Assembly (NCBI GenBank): GCA_015852425.1
Contig: JAAAIG010000987.1
Span: forward strand, 2,768 to 13,168
Direction: 5' to 3'
Source of the DNA: Gryganskiella cystojenkinii
Taxonomy: Eukaryota; Mortierellomycota; Mortierellomycetes; Mortierellales; Mortierellaceae
Length of the DNA: 10,401 bases
Shown piece by piece: positions 1-7,451 of the stretch. A model generated the notes under the pieces. It worked only from the letters and a program-made list of their open reading frames with translations, had not been told where the DNA came from and made no database searches. A program made the position numbers and the translations under genes. Numbering within the stretch: position 1 is the stretch's first letter; every line of letters begins with the position of its first letter.

Positions 1-831
1 GGTGCTTTGCCTTTGATTGAGGCACTAAAAATAGAGGCCTGTGTTCTACCTCACAGCCCACAGGTTTTTGAATCCATGACACCAATTTTCGTTTCTTGTT
101 GTTCTTTTTCGCTCTCCTTTTTTAAGCTTGAAAACACTTGGGCTTGTGTCTTTGTGTCCGCCACAATTGCGCAATGAATTATCCCAAACAGCAACAACCT
201 TCTCGGGTTTTTTCAGGGGTCATGGGTTGAAGAAAAACACAAAAGTCGCGAGACTTTCCCAGGCAGCAAACGCCTTTTTTAATATCGAAAAAAGTGGTGT
301 ACAAAACTACTATTAAAACTACAAGAACAGAAAAAAAAAACTACAATGCTGGGTGAACAACAAAAACTTAAAAAAAAGGGTAACTGCAAAAAAAGTTAAG
401 AAATACAAGGTACAATGGGGAGGTGAACCAAAAAAAAATACAAAAGACTCCCGTCTAGGCTTGAGAAACCTCGTCCTGAAAAGATCGCCTGTTGTTGTTT
501 TTCGTCCGGGGAATATTGGTAGGGCGCCATGTTCGTCACGAAAATTGAGTCGAGAGTTGCTGGTCGTCGGTAAATAGGGGTTTTTTTGAAGTCAAGATTT
601 TTTTGTGTGTTTTTGAGATTGCGACGGATGGCACAGGGGCGGTTTTTTCGATCTGCTTTTGATTTTTCTCGTTGATTGCTGCCGGAGGCATCAATTGTCC
701 ATTGGTGAAAGGAAAGAGAGTTGATGAAGTGTGGTGGAGTGTGGTGAAGCAAGAGATACAGAGAGAGATGAACTGAGTTGAGTGGGCTCCAGAGGTGAGA
801 AACCGGTGCCGCGGGGACTATCCAGTTTTTT
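1..831. other. Presumed 3' flank of the BTG/Tob gene, no confident gene
   Basis: No protein family is recognised here on either strand. Downstream of the BTG/Tob stop on the minus strand comes a CT-rich stretch (about 715-765), then A- and C-rich sequence, then homopolymer T/A runs (about 315-450). No AATAAA lies within 300 bases of the BTG stop on the minus strand; the nearest variant is ATTAAA at 278-283. That implies a long 3' untranslated region or further coding exons. Two overlapping minus-strand open stretches look weakly coding: 539-817, and a frame with ATG at 531 in good context (A at -3, G at +4). The first 130 bases show nothing. Confidence 0.4.
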
Positions 832-1733
832 TTAGAGCGCCATGATCGCAACCTTTGTCGAAGGAGGTGAAGGAGTCGCACTAGGTGTGATGATCTGACT
901 CTTGGTCAACGGGCTCGTAATAGGGATTGCGTGCGAAATTCTGGCCGGCTGGTTAGGGGGTGAGGGAGGTGGCGAGATCCTGGCAGCGTGAGAAGGTCGA
1001 TTTCCTCCAGCCAAAAGAGATTTTTGCTGGAATGGAGCTGTATCCGGCTTGATCGTAATCTTTCCACGAGATCCATCATAAATCGTATTAATCGATCCAT
1101 GGTCGCCGACTCGGAACGAGACAGTATAGGGCTCGACCCAGAGCACCAAGTCTCTTGGAATCAATCCTTGCAAGGTCTCCATCGGCAACGAGGACTGTTG
1201 AGCGGCCTACACGTTTATTCAATGACGTGGTGATAACAGAAAAGAGTCAGAAAAAAAAGCAACCAGAAATGGCAACGTCGAAAAGAAGCGGAGTTCTCTT
1301 TTTGGTATTCCTCACTGCCCAATGTCGTTCCAATTACACATTCCATGTCGATCATGGTAAAGATAACAAAAAAAACCCCACAGAAGCGGCAAACAAATGT
1401 TGACATTATGAAAAACTTCTGGTCTTAATCAAGGTGCAATTTCCAAGTATTGCTGTGATCGCATTGATCCTATGTGTGCATCCATCAGAGCACAAAGTGT
1501 GAGATGTAATATATTACCTGGCACAAAAGTGGGTCAACTTTGCCACCAAAGGAAGTGATGGCTCTGTACCCATTACCATAGTGAGGTCTCTGGGGGTCCC
1601 AGTGATCGGTATATTTCTCCTGCATCAGCTTTGCCAATTGGGCCTTGAACTCGTCAATGATATGAGGGGTGCATGAGGACGAGGACAGGAATTTGCACAG
1701 AAAGTCGGATGCGCAAGAGATCTCCAAAAGCAT
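832..1733 (-). CDS. BTG/Tob (APRO) family antiproliferative protein, two exons
   Basis: Members of this family bind Caf1 (CNOT7/8) deadenylase of CCR4-NOT and adjust mRNA decay and cell growth. Exon 1 is 1518-1733 (72 codons from ATG at 1733); a 311-base intron (1207-1517, gtaata to gtag) is in phase 0; exon 2 is 832-1206. The product is 196 residues, against about 158-171 for BTG1/2. Box A is at about 41-68 (YTDHWDPQRPHYGNGYR, then KVDP) and box B at about 87-108 (LWVEPYTVSFRVGD). W95 sits where the Caf1-contacting Trp of BTG/Tob lies. Exon joining restores the family spacing: VDPLLCQ from exon 1 runs into AAQQ from exon 2. Residues 121-196 are Ser/Pro-rich with no visible PAM2 motif. The domain is secure. 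The C-terminus is less so, because no poly(A) signal follows closely and another downstream exon is possible. The intron holds nothing else recognisable. It is divergent to the bZIP gene. Confidence 0.87.
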
Positions 1734-1811
1734 GATGTAGTATCTTTTTTTTTCTTTTGTATTTTTTAGGGAGAGAACGAGTGGGAAGGGGGAGGAGCAC
1801 GACGAGGCTGT

Positions 1812-1824
1812 AGTTGAGTCAACT
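1812..1824. promoter_or_regulatory. AP-1/Gcn4-type TGAGTCA site inside a perfect palindrome
   Basis: The sequence AGTTGAGTCAACT is a perfect palindrome of two six-base arms around a central G, with the classic bZIP half-site arrangement TGAGTCA at 1815-1821. It lies about 80 bases upstream of the BTG/Tob start codon and about 1.2 kb upstream of the bZIP start. Binding is inferred from the motif alone. Confidence 0.5.
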
Positions 1825-1958
1825 TGAAAGTATGTGTGGAGGGGGAAAGGAAGATGGAGAAAGAGAAAATAATGATAAAAGCAGGCTCAAGTCATTTTCT
1901 TGGGAACGGGAAGGAGAGTCAGTTCGGCGGGTCCTCACTCCTCACTCAGTTGGATAAG

Positions 1959-1968
1959 GTCATGTGAC
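1959..1968. promoter_or_regulatory. E-box-like near-palindrome GTCATGTGAC
   Basis: GTCATGTGAC is symmetric apart from its centre and contains CATGTG, a common variant core for bHLH or bHLH-ZIP factors. It lies 17 bases before a canonical CACGTG. The role is inferred from the motif and position only. Confidence 0.3.
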
Positions 1969-1984
1969 AAGAAGTCTAATTAAG

Positions 1985-1990
1985 CACGTG
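1985..1990. promoter_or_regulatory. Canonical E-box CACGTG
   Basis: The palindrome CACGTG, followed by AT (ATCACGTG on the minus strand), matches the Cbf1/Pho4/USF-type core. With the near-palindrome at 1959-1968 it makes a small pair in the BTG-proximal half of the divergent promoter. Confidence 0.35.
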
Positions 1991-2255
1991 ATTATTTCCG
2001 CTTGGGAGGGATGTTCTTCCCAGTGGAGGCTGATATCTCAATCTGCGGGGCTTCTGCCTGCTCCCCATTCGCAACACAAGAGTTATTAGAACAGGGGGCA
2101 TGTGCGCTCGGAACAATGCCCAGACGAGGCAGCATTTATTCGGATGCAGATCATTGATTGGACAAGGGACCACCAGCAAACAGGCAGCAGCTGGTCCTGG
2201 CCCTGCGAGTTGGACAAAAGAAAAGGACAAAGAATTCACAATTTGTGGTCGACGG

Positions 2256-2263
2256 TGGCGCCA
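2256..2263. repeat. TGGCGCCA palindrome, copy 1 of 3
   Basis: TGGCGCCA followed by T occurs here and at 4704-4711 and 5268-5275, always in non-coding sequence. The core resembles the GGCGCC centre of E2F/MBF-type sites but lacks the flanking T run. Confidence 0.35.
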
Positions 2264-2499
2264 TTGCACGCAATTCCAGTCGGTCTTGCCGCGAGACTCG
2301 TCTCTTTTTTTTCGCACGGGTCAGCTTGTTTTTGCATTTCTAATCCGGCTATTTGAATACAATTGTGAGGTGATTTGTTATTCAGTCCGATCGGTCGAGT
2401 CCAGAGAGGGGACCGAAATTTCATAGGCCTGAAAAAGAAAGAAGGGGAGAAAGGAGGGAGAAGGGAAGATGAAGAGTTTAACAATAACGGCATGAAATA

Positions 2500-2522
2500 T
2501 TTTTTTTTTTTAAAAAAAAAAA
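2500..2522. repeat. Poly(dT)-poly(dA) junction, T12A11
   Basis: Twelve T followed directly by eleven A form a self-complementary tract about 325 bases upstream of the bZIP TATA box. Long dA:dT tracts exclude nucleosomes in yeast promoters. Homopolymer lengths may carry assembly error. Confidence 0.8.
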
Positions 2523-2728
2523 CGAGCCCAAACTATTGAAAGAAGTGGTGTGTGCTCGCACGATTCTCGCGTCATCCAGTTGCAATTTTGCTTCAAAATT
2601 GACTCCTTGCTCGAGTGCTTGTTCAGTATACAGCGCTGTCAGGAGATAAGGCGACGGCAAAGGCAGGGCAAGGTGAACATGTGTGGGTGGTTCACTATGG
2701 CGAATGATAGACGATGCAGTTCGCGACA

Positions 2729-2734
2729 CACGTG
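2729..2734. promoter_or_regulatory. E-box CACGTG within ACACGTGT
   Basis: The eight-base palindrome ACACGTGT at 2728-2735 lies about 112 bases upstream of the TATA box of the bZIP gene, a plausible upstream activator position for a bHLH factor. No further support is visible. Confidence 0.35.
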
Positions 2735-2845
2735 TAACCTCTCTTTGTCAAAAGAAGGAAGAACGTACACAGGGTGTCATCATCCTCTGCTAAACAGCAG
2801 TGCGAAAAAGTTCAATACAATGCAGTTAAAATAAAAAAAATCTTG

Positions 2846-2853
2846 TATAAATA
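2846..2853 (+). promoter_or_regulatory. TATA box of the bZIP gene
   Basis: TATAAATA lies 170 bases upstream of the chosen ATG and about 60 bases before a long CT-rich tract. A start at the usual 25-35 base distance would fall near 2875-2885, close to the out-of-frame ATG at 2877, so the exact start decides whether that ATG is in the mRNA. Confidence 0.6.
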
Positions 2854-2911
2854 CTACGTTACTCACCCGCCACTTAATGTGTTTCCGATTTCTGTTATTT
2901 CAAATTTTCGA

Positions 2912-3000
2912 TTTTCTCTCTCTCTCTCTCACTTTTTCTTTTCCTCTCACTTTCTCTCTTTCGCTCTTCCCACTTTCCCATCAACGCCTTTTCTTTCACC
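2912..3000 (+). promoter_or_regulatory. CT-rich leader of the bZIP gene
   Basis: Nearly 90 bases are dominated by C and T, including an uninterrupted CT repeat at about 2915-2930. Pyrimidine-rich tracts just upstream of the start codon are common around transcription starts of expressed fungal genes. The tract ends 23 bases before the ATG. Confidence 0.6.
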
Positions 3001-3022
3001 AACCTTCACAAACGCACACATC

Positions 3023-4381
3023 ATGTCCTTGGCACTGTCCTCGGCAAACGCCCAGTACCCGGCTCACCCCCGGACACACCATCAACACCCACAGCAGCAA
3101 CATCCATACGCACTCGAACCCGAGTCCAACTCGCCGACCCTTGGCCATGAGTCCCTTGCGCACACCAACAGCAACAGCAACAACAACAGCGCGTCACCAA
3201 TCGAGCCTCTGCATCCTTCTCTCTTCATTTCCACCACAAGCAACACCACAGCAACAGCCTCACACCATCAGCCACAACACTACAACCAGGCACCATATTA
3301 CCAGGCACCTTCGCCACCTTACTCCCAGAGGTCCAACTCGACCGATCTCTCGCTGAAACCATCCTTGCCCTTTCCAACGAAGTCGTCCTCTGCTGCAACG
3401 CCAGCGACAACTGCGTCAACCTCAAGGCATCACCCCTACACCCCTTCACCTCCACGATCTTCTCATCGAGGACTCTCCTATTCGCCACCAACGACTCTTC
3501 CGCCACTGACACTCCCTCCACTCTCCCCTCAAAGTCCCTTGGATTCCTCACACCACTACCCCGGTCTCCCTGCGAGCTACCATCATAGCAATAGCGCTGC
3601 TTCGCATCATGATCAACGTCAATACCCTCATCAATTCTCAGCTCAAGACCACCCTCAACAACAGCAACTTCAGCGTCGTCCAAGTAGTGGTACCGACGAT
3701 CGATCTCGTTCCTATCGCCACGATTCTCCACATTCTGCTGGATCGCCCTCTCCTTCCCCCTCAGCATACAATCATCACCATCACCATTCTCAACAACAAC
3801 AAAACGGCCATACACATGAATCGTCTGGGGCAGCTTCGCCACCCCTCTCTGCGAACGATCGTCGGGAACGGAACAAGGCAGCCTCGGCCAAGTACCGGGC
3901 CAAGAAGCACTACCAATCCGGGGAGATGAAGGAACAGATCACGGTCCTACAGGACCAGAACAATGTCCTTAGTCGTCAGTTGGACGAGACCCGTACCGAG
4001 AACACTCAGCTCAAGAACCTGGTCGAGAAACTCAAGGGTCGTCTTGTGGCGGAGAAAGTGTTGAAGCGTCTTCGAGAGGTCGGTCGTGAACGCCGCGGCG
4101 GTAGCGGTAACGGCAACGGGTCTTCGAAACGGGTCGCTATTGAGACTGATAGCGAGGAAGATGATGACTTTGTTGGAGGCAATTATGATGTTGATGTCGA
4201 TGATGACGATGATCTTGATAATGTCGTTGGGCGAGAGGACGATGATGACGAGATGAAGGGCCGTGAACGTCGTCAACTGATCTCTGAACAAAAGCGGTCG
4301 AAACAACGCACCGTGGAGCGGAAACCCAAATCTCGGAGACGACCAGTACCTCGGTCCGATAACGAGACTGACGAGTCCTAA
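3023..4381 (+). CDS. bZIP transcription factor with ATF4/Gcn4-like basic region
   Basis: This is an intronless 452-residue nuclear DNA-binding protein. The ATG at 3023 follows the CT-rich leader and has A at -3; the frame stays open upstream to 2774 but contains no earlier ATG. Residues 1-275 are low-complexity His/Ser/Pro/Gln/Asn-rich sequence, probably disordered. The basic region is at about 280-295 (RRERNKAASAKYRAKK), with the N-x7-R signature at N284 and R292. The zipper follows at the correct x9 spacing: heptad d positions M302, L309, L316, T323, L330, L337, and a positions I306, N313, L320, N327, V334, L341. Residues 374-412 are strongly acidic, ending in a basic tail (KPKSRRRP) that may be a nuclear signal. 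NKAASAKYR resembles ATF4, Cys-3 and Gcn4-class factors of amino-acid or sulfur regulation; the exact orthologue cannot be fixed here. Confidence 0.95.
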   Translation: MSLALSSANAQYPAHPRTHHQHPQQQHPYALEPESNSPTLGHESLAHTNSNSNNNSASPIEPLHPSLFISTTSNTTATASHHQPQHYNQAPYYQAPSPPYSQRSNSTDLSLKPSLPFPTKSSSAATPATTASTSRHHPYTPSPPRSSHRGLSYSPPTTLPPLTLPPLSPQSPLDSSHHYPGLPASYHHSNSAASHHDQRQYPHQFSAQDHPQQQQLQRRPSSGTDDRSRSYRHDSPHSAGSPSPSPSAYNHHHHHSQQQQNGHTHESSGAASPPLSANDRRERNKAASAKYRAKKHYQSGEMKEQITVLQDQNNVLSRQLDETRTENTQLKNLVEKLKGRLVAEKVLKRLREVGRERRGGSGNGNGSSKRVAIETDSEEDDDFVGGNYDVDVDDDDDLDNVVGREDDDDEMKGRERRQLISEQKRSKQRTVERKPKSRRRPVPRSDNETDES

Positions 4382-4464
4382 AGTCTCCCTTCTCTACTGC
4401 TACACCGTACTGTAGTCCTTTGTATTCGCACCTTCGTCCACTATTGTAAAAACAGCTTCTTCAT

Positions 4465-4472
4465 TGTACATA
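4465..4472 (+). promoter_or_regulatory. Pumilio-type site in the bZIP 3' UTR
   Basis: TGTACATA fits UGUANAUA, the consensus for PUF proteins that direct mRNA decay or localisation. It sits 84 bases after the stop and 14 bases before AATAAA. UGUA can also act as an upstream element in 3' end formation, so the role is open. Confidence 0.4.
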
Positions 4473-4485
4473 TCCTGCTACCAAT

Positions 4486-4491
4486 AATAAA
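4486..4491 (+). terminator. Poly(A) signal of the bZIP gene
   Basis: AATAAA lies 105 bases downstream of the stop codon. Cleavage is expected about 10-30 bases further on, giving a 3' UTR of roughly 120-135 bases. Confidence 0.7.
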
Positions 4492-4700
4492 CAGAATTAC
4501 TTGCTCACAAGTTCTCACGAACTACTTTTTTGTTGAAAGGGTCTGGTTCCTTCCACAGTGTCGTCGTTGCAGTTCAGGGTCGGTCGTCTCTGCCTTTGAC
4601 CCACGCTGCCTCACCCTTGATTTTGCCAATCTTTTTTTTTTTTTTGATTCGATTGATTTTTAGTTTCTTTGTTTGTGTCAAAAAATTAAGGTTTCGTGAC

Positions 4701-4714
4701 CGATGGCGCCATCG
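4701..4714. repeat. 14-base perfect palindrome around TGGCGCCA, copy 2 of 3
   Basis: CGATGGCGCCATCG is self-complementary over 14 bases. It shares the 11-mer GATGGCGCCAT with the copy at 5266-5276. It lies downstream of the bZIP poly(A) signal, outside any recognised gene. Confidence 0.5.
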
Positions 4715-5265
4715 TTGCCCAACCATGGCTCATTTTCGGTGTTGTTGTAGCAAGAACGCACAGATCAAAATGTTAGACTAAAATTCCTTGAATACAGTAA
4801 GATAAATATTTATTACTGCACCCTTCTTGGATGCTTTGTCAATCATTTTCTTCTTGCCGACATCGAGTAGGGGCTTTTGTAAGAGAGACTTGTGCTTGCA
4901 TTAAAAAACTCCAGTTCCTCACTTTCGAGAGAGAGTGAAATATAGGCAAAAAACAGAATGGGCCTTGTTATCCTTGTTATGTGCTTTCACTGTTTTTTTA
5001 TTGTTTTTTTGCTTCAAGAAATGGCACAAGATGACGCGATTTTGTGCACTACCGGTGTGATTCCCTCCCCTTCTTCGCCCTCAACACACACACACTCTCT
5101 CTCTTTCCAATTCAAAATCAACCCCGCGTGCGCGAGTTTTGTGTTACCTGAGAAAATTTGATCGAAATAGGGACACTTGTGTGCATTGTTTTTTGCTCGG
5201 CTTTGCTTTTGCTTTTTCTACCTTGTTCTTTCTGTTCATATTACCCATTGTGTGATCGTGATCAT

Positions 5266-5276
5266 GATGGCGCCAT
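5266..5276. repeat. GATGGCGCCAT element, copy 3 of 3
   Basis: This shares eleven bases with the 4701-4714 palindrome; ATGGCGCCAT at 5267-5276 is self-complementary. It follows the GATC-containing dyad GTGATCGTGATCATGA. Confidence 0.45.
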
Positions 5277-5599
5277 TCACACGACAATACACCAAACCTG
5301 CAGGGTGTCCATGAACGAGTACAGACAGTCCCAGTCCAGTCCTGTCCAGCCCAGTTCAATCCATAGCCAACAGACGCGCAGCCTTTGCGCGGCAAAGAGC
5401 TCTATGTGTTCTTGAGCGTCGAGACCACTAACTGACGTTGAGAAATCTTGATTTTATCGATTTCCAGAGTGAACTCGTCTTTGAGGAGGGGTTTTTTTTG
5501 TTGTGTTGCTAATACACAAGGATGACTCGCTAGTGCTCGGAATTTCGGTCGAAGGCTCTTGCCGTTCGGATAAAATGGTGCAAAAATTAAGATTTCCTT

Positions 5600-5605
5600 T
5601 TTATT
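5600..5605 (-). terminator. Poly(A) signal of the Mediator subunit 27 gene
   Basis: The minus strand reads AATAAA only 14 bases after the TGA at 5620-5622, so the 3' UTR would be very short, about 25-45 bases. Confidence 0.6.
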
Positions 5606-5619
5606 TTACTCTTTTTCTT

Positions 5620-7451
5620 TCAAGAGTGACATTGCAAGTGGTAGGGCTGTCCAAAGGGTGGTTTGTCGTAGGTATAGAGCGTAGGCGGCAGGTGCTTAAA
5701 CTGCTGGGAATCGAAGAAGAGATGTTTTCCGCAGCCGGCACAAGGAGCGGTGAACAATGTCGCGTAGTTTGAAATCCACTCCTATTAGGTTCAAAAAAAA
5801 AGAATGAAATAGAAACCGTTAGATATTTGAACTTGACAGGGTAAACATGAGTTCATAGCGAAGGCATTTTGACCATAGTCTTACCAGTACCAAGCCGAGT
5901 AAAGACTTTGATTCCAGAGCCATAAAATGATCGATTGCTCCAACGGCGATCTGCGTAATCTTCTTAAACACCAAATGGCTTGATTCCTCCCAAACAGATG
6001 TCTACCATCATGAACAAGTTAAAGGTTAGTCTCTATCTCTATGTCTCCCTGGATTCATTGTTGGCAGATAGCCCTCAGAGCAACTAAACAAGTCCGGAAA
6101 AAGCTACCTCTTCTCCTGCACCAAATACGACGAGTCGGGAAATACAGATGCATCGACCCTTTTTGTTTGTCTCCATGACAATAATGGCATTCATCACTCC
6201 AGCGACGTTGACCTATCGACAGCATTGTTCCACGTAAACATTTCAGTTACGATTCTATCTAAAAGTCCAGTTAATATCCGTCGTTCTATATTTTACCTTC
6301 ACGGTGGCGAAAGGTGATGACGGCTGGATCTCGGGCTTGGAGGCAGAAACCTTCCGTCCTGCTTTCTTCATAGACCGCGTAAACCACCGAATCGTGTCAT
6401 CGATGGACAGCCTGTTACAAAGAGATACGAAAAAGGGGCTGTCAGAAAGTCCTATGCGATTGGGTTGTTGTACGTTGCGTGTGATCAAATCCACACGTTG
6501 CATGGCGTTTTGAATTGTTTCGTACAGCAAATATTCTTGACTTTTGTTTTCGCCCTTTGGTGTTATTGCCTGTCCTGGTCCCCGTGATTTCGACCTAAGT
6601 GAAAATGAAGGTGGAAACAGTAAGCGATTAGAGTCGGCCATCGACTATGGCAAGTGAGAGTTTTTCCATGATATTCGTTAAAAGTCCAAATTTTCATACT
6701 CTCCCGAGCTCTTTTCTTCCAGTTGCGCCTCTTTTTGTTTAGCCTCCAGCGATCTATCATGGATACATATGAAAAGTAATGCAAGGAAGACAGCTTTGAG
6801 TATTCTTTCCTTTCTCTGTTCGCTCCAAGACAAAAAAGGCGCGAGTCCTTACACTGGTGATGGTCCCTGCAATTTTGGTAGCTCTAAGGCTTGAGTATCG
6901 TTCAATAATGCTAAATTCACGAACGAGTGGCTGTTAGAAGATGTTCACAAATTCAAATCCCATAAAGCGATGGTCTCTTTCAAGTGGGCGCGTACCATCA
7001 GCATTCAAAGCCAACTTGGTAAGACACTCCAGTGCTGTGTAGGTGTATCTTGCCTGCTCCCTGAATGCCTCTCCCGAGAGTGGTTCTATGGGTTTGGGAT
7101 CAGACACAGTGGTTAGTTCAAAAGCAAACACCACAAATAGAGAATAGGTTTCCAGGATGATCGATCGGGAAGTTGAACAGTGAGTTACCTGTCCGTCCTT
7201 GCAGGAGATGAAATATATGGTGGACTGAAGAGCGTACGTCGTGGAGCTAAATTGTCCGAGGTGTTTACAAACCAAACCGTTAGTCTTCAAATCGCTGGAG
7301 CTCGAATGGGGACGCAATGCATGAACAACAGGCGTCTGCAGTGTCCAAGTACCGAGGTGATCATGTGCTCAATGTCTTGAAGGGCGGTTTCGTTCTTCTT
7401 GAGCGCGATGTGCACCTCGTCTGGGTCTGTGGGTAGTATTGCGTTGTTCAT
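5620..7451 (-). CDS. MED27: Mediator complex subunit 27, nine exons
   Basis: Mediator subunit 27 (Med3/Pgd1 in yeast) belongs to the tail module that links activators to RNA polymerase II. Exons, in reading order: 7353-7451, 7189-7246, 6996-7085, 6853-6910, 6700-6753, 6297-6594, 6108-6212, 5885-6001, 5620-5781. The eight introns are 84-106 bases, all GT-AG, with matching phases; several have CTAAC branch sites. The product is 346 residues (human 311). The N-terminal LHDVRSSVHHIFHLL (34-48) parallels the human RSSVSRVF segment. VNVAGVMNAIIVM and TSVWEESSHLVFKKITQIA follow the conserved core. The C-terminus LFTAPCAGCGKHL with H341 and C344 matches the Med27 zinc finger (C307, C310, H341, C344). 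The first in-frame ATG has C at -3, so a further upstream exon is possible. Exon 6 could lose 45 bases by an in-frame splice (gtgtgg to atag). Confidence 0.88.

Larger units (their letters stand above)
1734..2845. other. Divergent intergenic region between BTG/Tob and bZIP genes
   Basis: About 1.1 kb lies between the two start regions and must carry promoters for both. Reading frames up to 108 codons (such as 2100-2426) match nothing known and overlap each other on both strands. Listed separately are a TGAGTCA palindrome, E-box-like sites, a TGGCGCCA palindrome and a T12A11 tract. Purine-rich stretches at 1770-1875 and 2430-2470 on the plus strand are CT-rich on the minus strand; the first could be the transcription start area of the BTG/Tob gene. 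Confidence 0.6.
4510..5575. other. Intergenic region between convergent bZIP and Mediator genes
   Basis: No protein family is recognised on either strand, and no tRNA was seen. It contains T-rich runs, two TGGCGCCA palindromes, a CA/CT microsatellite at about 5080-5107, a run of imperfect CCAGT units at about 5327-5355, and a short GC-rich stem (5375-5380 with 5386-5391). On the minus strand there are hints of a small intron-containing gene: an ATG at 5186 followed by 13 codons and a good donor at 5147, an open frame ending with TGA at 4843-4845, and AATAAA at 4809-4814. These pieces do not join convincingly. Confidence 0.5.

Noticed and set aside
300..450. Pumilio sites in the presumed BTG 3' UTR
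   Set aside because: Several TGTA occur on the minus strand but none completes UGUANAUA.
2100..2426. 108-codon plus-strand frame in the divergent promoter
   Set aside because: Three overlapping frames compete here, none resembles a known protein, and no splice or poly(A) context supports a gene.
2774..3022. N-terminal extension of the bZIP protein by 83 residues
   Set aside because: The frame begins with GTG, crosses the TATA box and the CT-rich leader, and encodes compositionally odd sequence; the first ATG is at 3023.
3225..3842. 205-codon minus-strand frame opposite the bZIP gene
   Set aside because: It is a shadow of the low-complexity coding region with no family resemblance; the plus frame carries the bZIP domain.
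5375..5391. GC-rich stem CGCGCA/TGCGCG as a terminator
   Set aside because: It is far from any recognised gene end, without supporting context, and polymerase II genes do not need such a hairpin.
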